64,000 nt of DNA from Pseudalkalibacillus sp051842935 (GTDB lineage: Bacteria > Bacillota > Bacilli > Bacillales > Fictibacillaceae): NCBI RefSeq assembly GCF_051842935.1, contig NZ_JBPXRR010000001.1, forward strand, positions 1,426,001 through 1,490,000. Direction: 5' to 3'. Shown here piece after piece: positions 34,673-44,244 of the stretch. Within the stretch, counting starts at the first letter, position 1. The number at the start of each line of letters is the position of its first letter. The notes below the pieces were generated by a model that saw only the letters and a program-made list of their open reading frames with translations, made no database searches and was not told the DNA's origin. Made by a program: the position numbers and the translations under genes.

Positions 34673-35920
34673 TCAGCTTATTTTGCCTTCCAAACGCTCA
34701 ATCCTTTTACAATAGGACAATCGATCCTTTTCATCGTTCCTTCGGATGATACGGTTTGCATTTTTCCAGGTATCATACCCTTTCTGTGCAAAATGCAATG
34801 CTCGTTCAAAATCCTTATGAGTATGTTCATAAATCTTGGATAATTCAATGAAAGCTTCTGGATCCTCCTTTTCACCAAGGACCTCTTTCCACAAGACCTC
34901 TGCTTGCGGAAGATTCTTTTCCTTCTTATAGAGGCGTGCCAACGCTTTTTTCGCTTTGAACGATTGTGTGGATTCTTTCAATTCAACATATCTTCGCTTG
35001 GCTTCTTCAACATCCTCCACTGCTTCGAACCATCGAGCGACTTCATATTGCTCAACAGCACTCAACGTTTCTTTCCCTTGTCCAATCAGCACATTGGATA
35101 AGTGAGTATACAATGCAATCAACGTCAGTACATCGAGTTCATTATGCTCAAAGACACCTTTCAGAATGGCAGGATCCTTCTCTCTTAAATATTCAAAATA
35201 GAGCATCGGAGCCAAATATCCTGGTGTGTCCTCTTTCCGTTCTATATTCAATATTTCTTGTTCGACATTTGCTAGACGCAACGATTCATAAGACTTTTTC
35301 CATATTCGTCGTGAAGCATGAAGTAAATCGAAATGTCCGAATGAAGGGAGTTTCGGTACCATGTCTCGGACAAATGTATGTCTTGTCTTCACTTGCGGCC
35401 AATCAAATGCCTTTCCATTGTATGTCACCAGATTGCCCATATCTTGGACATCGGTCAGAAAATGGTGGTAAAGTGCTGTCTCATGGCCAGGACCCGGGAG
35501 GAAATATTGCCTGACCTGGATTGCGTTTTCCATGATCCTCGCGACGCCGAGAAGGAAAATCGTATTTCCCGCTCCAGTACCCAATCCGGTCGTCTCCGTA
35601 TCAAAGAACAACAAGTCCTCTGCTTTCCTTCCAGCTGAAGAAAGCGGGTGGGACTGATTCCAATCATTCCAAAGCGATACGGAATCATACAAATCCGCTA
35701 CTCGATAGGGGCCGATTTTATGGTTGCAATCATACGTTTTCTCCCGGAGTATACAGTACTGATCTTCGAATGTCGCCTGGATCGCATCAAATGAAGTCCA
35801 TGCAGGATCTGTCTTTTGAGCAGGAGAAACCTTTCGAGCAGTATTTTCCATATTCTGCTTATCTGTTCCGACATGCGTGAGCTCTTTTTTAAAACGATTC
35901 AATTTATTTTGTAAAGACAT
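34673..35920 (-). CDS. mrfB: MrfB (YprB): DEDD-type exonuclease with TPR-like C terminus
   Basis: 415 residues from the ATG at 35920, within the end of mrfA; B. subtilis YprB has about 413. LLFFDTETTGLGTGAGNTIF gives the first D-x-E of the RNase-H-like DEDD exonuclease family, NLVTYNGKAFDWPQVK the second motif and HNELDVLTLIALYTHL the last Asp. The final 120 residues are helical repeats (VEQYEVARWFEAV..., KAKKALARLYKKEK..., PEAFIELSKIYEHT...), a TPR-like array. In B. subtilis MrfA and MrfB repair mitomycin C damage in a pathway separate from UvrABC. The 17-base overlap with mrfA implies coupled translation. Confidence 0.93.
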   Translation of the reverse strand: MSLQNKLNRFKKELTHVGTDKQNMENTARKVSPAQKTDPAWTSFDAIQATFEDQYCILREKTYDCNHKIGPYRVADLYDSVSLWNDWNQSHPLSSAGRKAEDLLFFDTETTGLGTGAGNTIFLLGVARIMENAIQVRQYFLPGPGHETALYHHFLTDVQDMGNLVTYNGKAFDWPQVKTRHTFVRDMVPKLPSFGHFDLLHASRRIWKKSYESLRLANVEQEILNIERKEDTPGYLAPMLYFEYLREKDPAILKGVFEHNELDVLTLIALYTHLSNVLIGQGKETLSAVEQYEVARWFEAVEDVEEAKRRYVELKESTQSFKAKKALARLYKKEKNLPQAEVLWKEVLGEKEDPEAFIELSKIYEHTHKDFERALHFAQKGYDTWKNANRIIRRNDEKDRLSYCKRIERLEGKIS

Positions 35921-38198
35921 GTTTCGAATCGTTCCTTCCTTCTGATAAAAATCGTAATGCCAATCCTTTGATGTCAGTAGCCTGCATCTCATTTCCGACA
36001 CAGGACGGACATCCTTTCTCACAAGGGCACCTTTTGATGACTTGCTCAGCTTCACTGAGAATTTCGGTAATATGTTCGTACACGTATTCGCTCAGACCGA
36101 TCCCTCCTGGATAACGATCGTAGAAGAAAATGGTAGGCAACTGAGAGTGGGAAGCTTTCACTTGCGGAACGACATGCAAGTCACTAACATCACACATGAC
36201 GAACAATGGTGCAACGTGACGCATGACATTGGATATACCGACGAGCCCTTCTTCCAATTCCTGTTCGGATAGCCCTTCTACCATTTCTTGCGGGAAGCTG
36301 ATCCATGTCGCAGATGTATGAAGTTCTTCTTCCGGCAACGATATCGGACCTGAACCGATATTTTCATGTGTACCGAATTTGATTTTCTTGAAGATCGTCG
36401 CCATCGCGTTGACCGTAACATCTCCAAACGCCACATCCATTCGAGGATACCCTTTCTGTTTGTCCTCTTCCAACACTTTCAGTGAAACAGCTAAGTTCGC
36501 ATCCGTATAGTAATCGACATCCACCTCCCTGATGAATGCCTTCTTCTCTTCATAATCGAGCTTTTCCACCTGGTACTGGATGCCTTGGTGTAGATAGATC
36601 GCTTCTTCATGTAAAAGTGTCATAGAGCTGAACCGATCCATTTCTCCGATGACCTTGACGTTAGCGACGTCCGTCTGGTCGATGATGACGACGTTCTCCT
36701 GGGATGCAGAGCGAAGGCTGATGTTATGAGCAGGGAAAGAATCATTCATCCAGTACCAACGATCCCCTTGTTCGTGCAGGACGCCTTCTTCTGTTAGGAA
36801 ATACATGATTTCGTCTATCTCGACGCCATCGAATGTTTCGTCATTTCTGAACGGTAGCTCATAAGCTGCACATTTCAGATGGTCTACCAAAATCAATAAG
36901 TTATCTGGATTGATTCTTGCTGTTTCCGGGTTTCGATTGAAGAAGTAATCCGGGTTCTGGATGATATATTGGTCGAGTGGGGATGAACTTGCCACCAACA
37001 CGACAACAGATTCACCCTGTCTTCTTCCTGCACGGCCGCCTTGTTGCCATGTACTTGCGATCGTACCTGGATATCCGTTCATGATACAGACTTGAAGCTG
37101 ACCGATATCCACGCCAAGCTCCAAGGCATTTGTGCTGACGACGCCCATTACTTCGCCGCTTCTCAACCCTTGTTCGATCTCACGCCTTTGTTTCGGTAAA
37201 TAGCCTCCTCGATAGCCTCTGATCGATTTGTTTCCGATCTTCCGCTTGATCAGTTCCTGAAGGTAGGTCAATAGGATTTCCACTCGCACTCGACTTCTTG
37301 CAAAGACGATTGTCTGAACTTCATTTTCCAAAAACAAAGAGGCAAGCTTTTTCGATTCAAGAGTAGCACTACGCCGAATGTTGAGAGGTTTGTTTACAAT
37401 CGGAGGATTATAAAATACGAAATGCTTTCTTCCCACTGGCGCACCGTTGTTATCGATGAGCCGGACTTGATTTCCCGTCAGATTCTCCGCCAATTCTTTA
37501 GGATTGGCGATGGTGGCGGATGTACAAATGAACGTAGGATGACTTCCATAATAAGCACATATCCTCTTCAACCTGCGGATGACGTTGGCTACGTGACTCC
37601 CAAAAACCCCTCTGTATGTATGCAGTTCATCAATGACAATATATTTCAGGTTCTCAAATAGGGATACCCATTTCGTATGATGAGGAAGAATCGCTGAATG
37701 CAGCATATCCGGATTGGTCATGACGACATGACCTGCCTTACGGATCACTTGCCGGATATTCGATGGTGTATCCCCATCATACGTATAGCTTTTGATATCC
37801 AATCCGATTTCTTCAATGAACTCATTCATTTCACTTTTCTGATCCTGTGCCAGCGCTTTCGTCGGGAACAGATAGAGCGCCCGACTGTTTTCATTCTCCG
37901 CTACCTCTTGCAAGACGGGTAGATTGTAGCAAAGGGTCTTTCCAGAAGCGGTAGGCGTTACAGCTACGAAGCTTTCCTTGTTCCTTGCCGACTCGAAAGC
38001 TGTAGCTTGATGTGTATATAAAGAATTGATTCCTCTTCTCTCTAGAGCATGACGAATTTTCGGGTGTACAAGCTCTGGAATTTCAACAGATTTGCCTTCT
38101 TTTTCGGGCAGTGTTTTCCATTGCGCGATGTTAGCTGCGATCGTATCATCCTGATTCATCACTTTCAGAATCTCATTCAAATCTTTTCTGAATCTCAT
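35904..38198 (-). CDS. mrfA: MrfA (YprA): DEAD/DEAH-box DNA helicase
   Basis: 764 residues from the ATG at 38198. Superfamily 2 motifs: TPTASGKTLCYNLP (Walker A), VIDELHTYRG (DELH Walker B), CTSATIANP (motif III), VSTNALELGVDIGQLQ and QQGGRAGRRQGESVVV (motif VI). The C-terminal DUF1998 domain has four cysteines in CPCEKGCPSC, the metal site conserved in MrfA. In B. subtilis it acts with the exonuclease MrfB in repair of mitomycin C-induced damage. First gene of the mrfAB operon. Confidence 0.95.
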   Translation of the reverse strand: MRFRKDLNEILKVMNQDDTIAANIAQWKTLPEKEGKSVEIPELVHPKIRHALERRGINSLYTHQATAFESARNKESFVAVTPTASGKTLCYNLPVLQEVAENENSRALYLFPTKALAQDQKSEMNEFIEEIGLDIKSYTYDGDTPSNIRQVIRKAGHVVMTNPDMLHSAILPHHTKWVSLFENLKYIVIDELHTYRGVFGSHVANVIRRLKRICAYYGSHPTFICTSATIANPKELAENLTGNQVRLIDNNGAPVGRKHFVFYNPPIVNKPLNIRRSATLESKKLASLFLENEVQTIVFARSRVRVEILLTYLQELIKRKIGNKSIRGYRGGYLPKQRREIEQGLRSGEVMGVVSTNALELGVDIGQLQVCIMNGYPGTIASTWQQGGRAGRRQGESVVVLVASSSPLDQYIIQNPDYFFNRNPETARINPDNLLILVDHLKCAAYELPFRNDETFDGVEIDEIMYFLTEEGVLHEQGDRWYWMNDSFPAHNISLRSASQENVVIIDQTDVANVKVIGEMDRFSSMTLLHEEAIYLHQGIQYQVEKLDYEEKKAFIREVDVDYYTDANLAVSLKVLEEDKQKGYPRMDVAFGDVTVNAMATIFKKIKFGTHENIGSGPISLPEEELHTSATWISFPQEMVEGLSEQELEEGLVGISNVMRHVAPLFVMCDVSDLHVVPQVKASHSQLPTIFFYDRYPGGIGLSEYVYEHITEILSEAEQVIKRCPCEKGCPSCVGNEMQATDIKGLALRFLSEGRNDSKHVFTK

Positions 38199-38291
38199 AC
38201 CGTTCACTCCATTCTCCCTCCATTTTATCGAATAAACGTTCGTAGGAAAAGGGATACCTACAAGAATGGTAAGAATGTCTCTCCATACAAA

Positions 38292-38316
38292 AAAGCACCA
38301 ACATTTAGGGTGCTTT
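38292..38316 (-). terminator. Terminator of the RsbR-like gene
   Basis: AAAGCACC / GGTGCTTT stem with a 9-base loop, 16 bases past the stop; TTTTTTG follows on the minus strand. Confidence 0.88.
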
Positions 38317-38331
38317 CAAGATCTAGCGATA

Positions 38332-39159
38332 TTACTTACTTAAAGCGATAGCAAGTTTTGAAGTCATGTTGATATCTTCAAAATCGATGCCTAGTTGAAC
38401 GGCAGTCTGAGCGATTTCCGGACGGATTCCGGATAAGGTCGTTTTGACACCCAACAATTTCAGTGCACTGATGAGTTGGAATAACTCATGTGCCACCATC
38501 GTATCCACCATGAACACACCGGATAAATCAACGTAAAGATGTTCGATGTTCCGGTCTGCACATTGTTGTAACGTACTATCCAGTATGACTTTTGCTCTGT
38601 GTGTATCGATGTCCCCGACTAAAGGAAGTAGACCTCTGTTATCAGAAAGGTCAATCACTGGAGAGCTCAATTCGTTGATCATTTCTTTCTGGGCGTTCAA
38701 TTGATCGTTCAAATAGTTGTTCTTCTCCTCAGTGAATCTCACCATCGCAATGTCAAACTCTTTTGCAATCATATCTTTCCATAACTGAATCTGTGAAGAT
38801 GAATACTCACCTGGATGCAATTCTACGAATTCATCAATCAGATCCATGTATTGCTTTCGGACTCGGATGAATTCACGCATGATGAAATGAGTTGGTGTTT
38901 CGAGATGCTCTTTATCTCTGGCGACACTGACCACCCATTCTTCGAAATCCCTGAAAAATTCTTTCTCTTCTACATTGAAAATTCGAATGAGATTCGTGTG
39001 GAAATCATAATTTTGCTTCTTCAGGTTTTGGATTACATCAGGGTCGCTTGATGCGTAAACCCCTGAGGGATCACTTTTATCTAATGATTCATACCAATCA
39101 TCTGTTAACTGGGACGCTTTCTCCATAAGGAATGTATATAGTTTTTCATTTCGTTGCAT
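38332..39159 (-). CDS. RsbR-family stressosome-type protein (sensor domain plus STAS)
   Basis: 275 residues. Residues 1-155 are helical and correspond to the non-haem globin-like sensor domain of RsbR proteins. The STAS domain follows (about 160-270): SSPVIDLSDNRGLLPLVGDI, DTHRAKVIL, LYVDLSGVFMVDTMVAHE and SGIRPEIAQTAVQLGID. In the position of the phosphorylatable Thr205 of RsbRA (DITGV) it has Ser (DLSGV). Such proteins form the stressosome that controls sigma-B or other outputs. No rsbS, rsbT or sigB genes are nearby, so it is an orphan paralogue. Confidence 0.88.
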   Translation of the reverse strand: MQRNEKLYTFLMEKASQLTDDWYESLDKSDPSGVYASSDPDVIQNLKKQNYDFHTNLIRIFNVEEKEFFRDFEEWVVSVARDKEHLETPTHFIMREFIRVRKQYMDLIDEFVELHPGEYSSSQIQLWKDMIAKEFDIAMVRFTEEKNNYLNDQLNAQKEMINELSSPVIDLSDNRGLLPLVGDIDTHRAKVILDSTLQQCADRNIEHLYVDLSGVFMVDTMVAHELFQLISALKLLGVKTTLSGIRPEIAQTAVQLGIDFEDINMTSKLAIALSK

Positions 39160-39244
39160 CTCAGAGACCTCCTACACGTCATATACCTATCTACAACTAA
39201 TATTAAACCTTATGACAGAAAACTACAATTTATTTAAAATGAAA

Positions 39245-39265
39245 AACGACCCCAAACGGGCCGTT
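39245..39265 (-). terminator. Terminator of the aminotransferase/transporter operon
   Basis: AACGACCC / GGGCCGTT stem with one G-T pair and a short loop, about 30 bases after the stop; TTTTTCATTTT follows on the minus strand. Confidence 0.75.
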
Positions 39266-39296
39266 CATTAATAGAATGTTCAATCTTATTGATTTT

Positions 39297-40637
39297 CTAA
39301 ATGCCGACAGCTACTCTCTTCCGCTCTTCTTTGTACATCGTGATCGCTTCATCTAGCATCCGTAGACCATCATCAATTTGTTCTTTCGTTACGATGAGTG
39401 GTGGTACCATCCGGATGACATTCCCTTCATTCCCACACAAGTAATAAAGCACCCCATTTTCCAGTGCGAGATCCAGTATGCGAAGTAAGGCGTCTCCACT
39501 CGGCTTATAGGTTTGAGGATCCATGATTTCAATTCCAATCATCAGTCCGACACCCCGTATACTTTGGATCACGTCCTGATGTTTCTGTTGCATCTCTATC
39601 AGTCTTTGGACGGCATATTCACCCATGACTTCTGCATTTGCACAAAGTTGTTCTTCTTTCATCACTTCAAGTGTAGCGAGAGCTGCCGAACAGGCAATCG
39701 GATTACCTCCAAACGTCGTACCATGACTACCGAGTGGCCATTTTTTCATCAGTTCTTTGGAGGCGACTGTCGCACTCAAAGGTAATCCCGAAGCAATCCC
39801 TTTTGCAATCGCCATGATATCCGGGGTGACCCCGAATTTCTGTGCTGCAAACCAATCCCCTGTTCGTCCGAATCCTGTCTGGACCTCATCGAATATGAGG
39901 AGAATATCATGTCGATCACAGATTTCCCTTATCTTTCGTAACCATTCAGATGGCGGAATGATATACCCACCTTCTCCTAACACTGGCTCTAAAATGACAC
40001 ATGCCACTTCGTCAGGGGATACTTGATGTCTGAATAGCTTTTCAAAGTCCTTTTCCAATTTAGAAACGACGAAATCGATCGGGTCATCGACTCCCGAAGG
40101 GCACTCATCCAAATCAACATATGGAATTTGATAACTCCCCGTCGGGTTGAGGAACTTGCGGTATTTACTCTTAGAAGTCGTTACATTCAGTGCCCCCATC
40201 GATCTTCCATGGAAACATCCAGTAAATGAAACGACGAAAGGTCTTTCGGTTACGTGTTTAGCCAGTTTGATCGCACCTTCAATAGCCTCGGTACCGCTGT
40301 TTGCAAAAAAGAAGCAATCCAATTTTTCAGGCAGGATCGTTTGGAGGTTTTCTGCAAGTTTTAAAATGGAATCATACATGATGACCCCTGACGGTCCATG
40401 AACGAGTGAATCTGCAGCTTCCTTGATCGCTTGTACGACCTTAGGATGCCGATGTCCGGTATTCGTAACGGCGATCCCGGAAGTAAAATCCAAATATCGT
40501 TTCCCATCCGCACCGTAATAATAACAACCTTCCTCTTTCACGACAGGAAGATTCGGATGATCTTTCGCCATCGAGGGAGCTAACAAATCGGGCATCTTCT
40601 CGAAACGGTGATTCCAATCATAAGTTGACATTGACAT
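39297..40637 (-). CDS. Class III aminotransferase (4-aminobutyrate/omega-amino acid type)
   Basis: 446 residues, ATG preceded by GGAGGG. Fold type I, class III PLP aminotransferase: FFANSGTEAIEGAIKLA and TGCFHGRSMGALNVT bind the cofactor phosphate and ring; LLIFDEVQTGFGRTGDWFA is the conserved Asp motif; the PLP lysine is in MAIAKGIASGLPLSA. Closest known types are GabT and related enzymes that move the amino group of GABA, beta-alanine or similar omega-amino acids. It is co-transcribed with a YjiH-type membrane protein from a sigma-54 promoter, so the pair likely serves uptake and catabolism of one amino compound. The exact substrate is not determinable. Confidence 0.9.
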   Translation of the reverse strand: MSMSTYDWNHRFEKMPDLLAPSMAKDHPNLPVVKEEGCYYYGADGKRYLDFTSGIAVTNTGHRHPKVVQAIKEAADSLVHGPSGVIMYDSILKLAENLQTILPEKLDCFFFANSGTEAIEGAIKLAKHVTERPFVVSFTGCFHGRSMGALNVTTSKSKYRKFLNPTGSYQIPYVDLDECPSGVDDPIDFVVSKLEKDFEKLFRHQVSPDEVACVILEPVLGEGGYIIPPSEWLRKIREICDRHDILLIFDEVQTGFGRTGDWFAAQKFGVTPDIMAIAKGIASGLPLSATVASKELMKKWPLGSHGTTFGGNPIACSAALATLEVMKEEQLCANAEVMGEYAVQRLIEMQQKHQDVIQSIRGVGLMIGIEIMDPQTYKPSGDALLRILDLALENGVLYYLCGNEGNVIRMVPPLIVTKEQIDDGLRMLDEAITMYKEERKRVAVGI

Positions 40638-40684
40638 AATCTATCCCTCCAAGTTCAATCATTTGTTTAAGGAAATCAAATCGT

Positions 40685-42091
40685 TTAGAAAAACAATAGG
40701 TGTGCCATGAGAACAATGACCGGAAGAGTAATCAGTGTTCGTTGGACGAAAATGATGACAAGTTCCAAAAATGAAATCGGGATTTTCGATTTGATCAATA
40801 AAATTCCGATTTCAGACATGTAGATCAGCTGGGTGAGTGATACAGCCGCGATGACGAAACGGGTCAATTCACTTTCAATTCCGCTTCCTAATACGGCAGG
40901 TAAAAACATGTCTGCAAAACCGACAATCATTGCAGGAGCTGCTTCTGATGCCTCGGGAATCTGCATCCATTCAAGTAAGGGAATCAATGGATAAGATAAA
41001 TATGAAAAGAATGGTGTAAACTCAGCAATAATGAGTGAAAGTGTACCAAGCGCCATAACAAGCGGGATAAGACTGAACCAAATATCGAGCACATTTTGTA
41101 ATCCCTTATGAATCACGATCTTGAAATCTTTCACTTGGCCTGCTTTTTCAACACCTTGATGAATACTCCATTTGAATCGGGATGTAGTCGTTGGTACGGT
41201 TTCCGCAATTTGTTTTCCGACCGGCTCATAATACGTATCTTTTTTTCTAGATAACGGAGGGATTCGAGGACAGACGATTGCGGCGATCAATCCGGCAACG
41301 ACAACTGTCAAATAGAAAGGTACAAACATGTGATCCAAACCGATGAAGCTGATGACCACCAGACTGAATGCAATGGATGTAATCGAAAAGGTCGTCGCTA
41401 CAACTGCTGCTTCCCTCTTCGTGTAATAGCCTTCCTCATACTGTTTCGTTGTGATGAGGACGCCAACCGTTCCGCTACCCATCCAGGATGCGACTGCATC
41501 GATCGATGATCGACCTGGCAATTGGAACAGTGGCTTCATCAATTTCTGGACCATCGTTCCGATGAATTCCATCAATCCGAATTCAAGTAGCAATGGCATT
41601 AAAAGACCAGCGAATAAGAACCACGTGGCAAGCACCGGTACAAGTGCGTATAAGACAGTCCCTCCAGTTACATCTGACCATATCCACTCAGGTCCGATCT
41701 TGAATAAGGTCATGACTGCAAACAGTAAACCGACTACTCTCATCGAGAACCAAAATGGATGGATGTCGAATAATTCCTTCAAGAATAGATGTGTTTTCAA
41801 CCAAAGTGGATCTACCATCTTCGCATAAATAACGAGAAGAACAGATAAACCGAATACGATTGTCATGAAGGATGGGATATAGTCGGCAAACCACCCGTTG
41901 ACTGACTCAGCCAGTATTCCTACTCCAATGGTCACTTTACCTTGAAAGGACACTGGAATCAGAAACAGGAGAAGACCTAACAATGATGGGATGATAAATT
42001 TCAAATAAGAGCCTAAAGAATGGCTTCCACTATCAGGTATCGATACAGTGGATGTTTGCTGTAAGTCGACTTGTCTTTTTTTCGCTTCCAA
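40685..42091 (-). CDS. YjiH-family membrane protein (Gate/nucleoside-recognition domains), putative transporter
   Basis: 468 residues from the TTG at 42091, eight bases after AAAGGAG (a GTG at 42100 abuts the site). About ten to twelve hydrophobic segments. Two Gate-like domains are separated by a hydrophilic loop around residues 280-320; SSIDAVASWMGSGTVGVLITTKQYEEGYYTKREA and the later ADMFLPAVLGSGIESELTRFV are characteristic of YjiH proteins. The family is often encoded with aminotransferases or amidohydrolases and presumed to move amino acids or small amines. First gene after the sigma-54 promoter. Confidence 0.87.
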   Translation of the reverse strand: MEAKKRQVDLQQTSTVSIPDSGSHSLGSYLKFIIPSLLGLLLFLIPVSFQGKVTIGVGILAESVNGWFADYIPSFMTIVFGLSVLLVIYAKMVDPLWLKTHLFLKELFDIHPFWFSMRVVGLLFAVMTLFKIGPEWIWSDVTGGTVLYALVPVLATWFLFAGLLMPLLLEFGLMEFIGTMVQKLMKPLFQLPGRSSIDAVASWMGSGTVGVLITTKQYEEGYYTKREAAVVATTFSITSIAFSLVVISFIGLDHMFVPFYLTVVVAGLIAAIVCPRIPPLSRKKDTYYEPVGKQIAETVPTTTSRFKWSIHQGVEKAGQVKDFKIVIHKGLQNVLDIWFSLIPLVMALGTLSLIIAEFTPFFSYLSYPLIPLLEWMQIPEASEAAPAMIVGFADMFLPAVLGSGIESELTRFVIAAVSLTQLIYMSEIGILLIKSKIPISFLELVIIFVQRTLITLPVIVLMAHLLFF

Positions 42092-42141
42092 CTCGATCAC
42101 TCCTTTTGCATGGAAAATGTACTTCCTTACTCTTAGGTAAT

Positions 42142-42158
42142 TGCAAGTTTCATGCCAA
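42142..42158 (-). promoter_or_regulatory. Sigma-54 (-24/-12) promoter of the transporter-aminotransferase operon
   Basis: Minus strand TTGGCATGAAACTTGCA: the -24 TTGGCA and -12 TTGC elements with the exact 4-5 base spacing of RpoN promoters. It lies about 50 bases before the transporter start and directly behind the gene of a sigma-54 activator. Confidence 0.92.
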
Positions 42159-42163
42159 AAAGG

Positions 42164-43531
42164 TCACTTTATTTTGTATTTATTTAATTTTCTGACTACT
42201 GTAGGTTGGCTGATTCCTAAAGCGGAAGCGATCTTTGTCGTCGTACCATAACGGATCCGTGCCTTTCTCAATATATTTTCTTCTACCTCATCCATGATCG
42301 TTTTAAGAGTGCCCTCTGTTTCATCGGAATAAGAAGCTTCCCTCGTCCGGATGGATTCAGGTAAGTACTCTGGGGAAATGACTGTTGTTCCGGACGTGAC
42401 GACTAATCGTTCAATGACATTCATCAGTTCTCTCACATTACCTTCCCACTCTGCATTCAGCAGCAGACGCATCGCTTCATCATTAATGGTGCGCATCCGG
42501 TCATACTTTTCTGAGAAGCGTTTCAAATACATCTCTATGAGAGGCAGAATATCTTCCTGCCGTTCTTTCAATGATGGGATTGTAATAGGAACGACATTCA
42601 ATCGGAAATAGAGGTCTTTCCGGAACTGTTTCGCATTTACCGCTTCCAACAAATCTTTGTTTGTAGCTGCAATCAATCGGAAGTTGACGAAGCGAGGCCT
42701 CGTGCCTCCAACACGGTAGAATTGTTTTTCTTGAATGAGCTTCAACACTTTCACTTGCTGCTCGATCGGTAGTTCTCCGACCTCATCCAGGAAAAGGGTA
42801 CCCCCTTCTGCCAGTTCCACCAAGCCGACTTTCCCTTTCCGGTTTGCACCTGTAAAGGCACCGGCTTCATACCCGAAAAACTCTGCTTCGAATAACTGAT
42901 CAGGGATTGAACCACAGTTGACTTCTATGAAAGGCCCTTCTTTCCGGTGGCTTTTTTTATGGATGAATTGGGCCAACATCGACTTTCCTACTCCGGATTC
43001 ACCTAGTATCAGTACATTTGCATCCACTGAAGCAACCTGGATGGAAGTTTTCAATACTTGTTCCATGCGAGGACTTTTTGATATGATGCCTCCAATTTGA
43101 TTGAAGCGGTTCCGAAGGATTTCTAATTCGTTTTTGACGCGCTCCATTTCACCTTCGAGATTTTCCATATAATTTTTCATTTCCATAAGTTCCGTTACGT
43201 CATGCGAGTAACTGACGACTTTGTAGATTTCACCAGATTCATTGAAGACAGGTACACCCGTTACAAGCAGCTTTTTGTTTTCATTCGTCATTTGAACAAA
43301 TGTGACTTTCTTCTTTTCTTCTAGAACCAATGGGGTTGCAAGCGGGGAGAAAAGCCCTTCCTGTTCAAGTTCATAAACCGATCTGCCAATCAGATCCTTG
43401 GATTTGACCCCATAAATCAATCCAGTTGAGTCACTTACCTTCACAATGACACCGTTCCTATCGGTAACGACAATATCGTCTTGTAGCGAGTCAAGAATCG
43501 CCTCAGCTTCATTCCATTTACCTTTCTTCAT
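42164..43531 (-). CDS. Sigma-54-dependent transcriptional activator (PAS, AAA+, HTH)
   Basis: 455 residues from the ATG at 43531, preceded by GGAGGG. N-terminal PAS domain (about 5-115: ILDSLQDDIVVTDRNGVIVKV, GRSVYELEQEG), a coiled-coil linker (MENLEGEMERVKNELEILRN), the AAA+ domain with GESGVGKS (Walker A), FFGYEAGAFTGA (GAFTGA loop contacting sigma-54) and GGTLFLDEVGELP (Walker B), and a Fis-type HTH at the end (TKIASALGISQPTVVRKLNK). PAS-type activators in Bacillus (RocR, BkdR, GabR-like relatives) switch on amino acid catabolism. Its target is very probably the adjacent operon with the -24/-12 promoter. Confidence 0.95.
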   Translation of the reverse strand: MKKGKWNEAEAILDSLQDDIVVTDRNGVIVKVSDSTGLIYGVKSKDLIGRSVYELEQEGLFSPLATPLVLEEKKKVTFVQMTNENKKLLVTGVPVFNESGEIYKVVSYSHDVTELMEMKNYMENLEGEMERVKNELEILRNRFNQIGGIISKSPRMEQVLKTSIQVASVDANVLILGESGVGKSMLAQFIHKKSHRKEGPFIEVNCGSIPDQLFEAEFFGYEAGAFTGANRKGKVGLVELAEGGTLFLDEVGELPIEQQVKVLKLIQEKQFYRVGGTRPRFVNFRLIAATNKDLLEAVNAKQFRKDLYFRLNVVPITIPSLKERQEDILPLIEMYLKRFSEKYDRMRTINDEAMRLLLNAEWEGNVRELMNVIERLVVTSGTTVISPEYLPESIRTREASYSDETEGTLKTIMDEVEENILRKARIRYGTTTKIASALGISQPTVVRKLNKYKIK

Positions 43532-43567
43532 GTAAAACCCTCCACATGCATGATTAGAGTTATGCAA

Positions 43568-44189
43568 ATATGAATACTTTAACTGTATGTTTCCGAATGA
43601 AGATTACTTATGAATACCTGATAGATAAACATTTATTCATAAATGCATCCGTTATTCAATTTTGAATTTTCATACTATTCATCATACATGTGGATGGTTG
43701 AAAAGAAAAGAACGGGATCATTATTGAGGAGTGTGAATGAAGGTTCTTCTTCAGATTGGCGGATGAATTTATTTCAGTTATGTAAGTCTGGTCGAATGAA
43801 ACCGTGAGATGTTCACTCCAACCAGTGATTCATGCTCCTATCTCTAGTGAATAGATCGCTTGCTATAAAGTGACTATATGCCGATCAAAATCAGGCATGT
43901 ACAACCCGAGACTTGAATGAACAGATAACTCATACAACGAAAGCCCTACCTCTCTTCCGTCCTTACGACTCCTAGGTCGCGCCAGTGTGAATCAGTTATT
44001 GCTTAACTCTTACCTTTCTCCTTTCTACTCTTAAAATTTTTCTTGTTAGGAATAATCATTTTGGGAGAATAAATAGAGGGGTTGGTATGCGGCAATGCAT
44101 ACGTAGTTTGGTAAGGAGCATGTGTTCCTCTTTTGTCGAGGAACCTCCATTGATTTGGGTGAAGGCATTTGCGTTAATAAACGCAAAAA
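43568..44189. other. Gene-poor interval between the sigma-54 activator and the cold shock gene
   Basis: About 620 bases with no credible protein gene on either strand. It contains a small hairpin TTTGCGTT / AACGCAAA near 44170-44186. A 46-codon plus-strand frame from 44089 exists but runs into the cold-shock terminator. Nothing else is supported. Confidence 0.6.
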
Positions 44190-44214
44190 GGGTGATGCAC
44201 AACGTACATCACCC
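44190..44214 (-). terminator. Terminator of the cold shock gene
   Basis: GGGTGATG / CATCACCC stem with a 9-base loop, about 30 bases after the stop; TTTTTGCG follows on the minus strand. Confidence 0.9.
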
Positions 44215-44244
44215 ATTAAAGTCTTAGTCAGTTAAAAAACTCAA

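Noticed and set aside
44089..44229. 46-codon plus-strand gene (MRQCIRSLVRSM...) with GAGGGG upstream
   Set aside because: It runs through both hairpins of the cold-shock terminator and has no protein-like composition; too weak to list as a gene.
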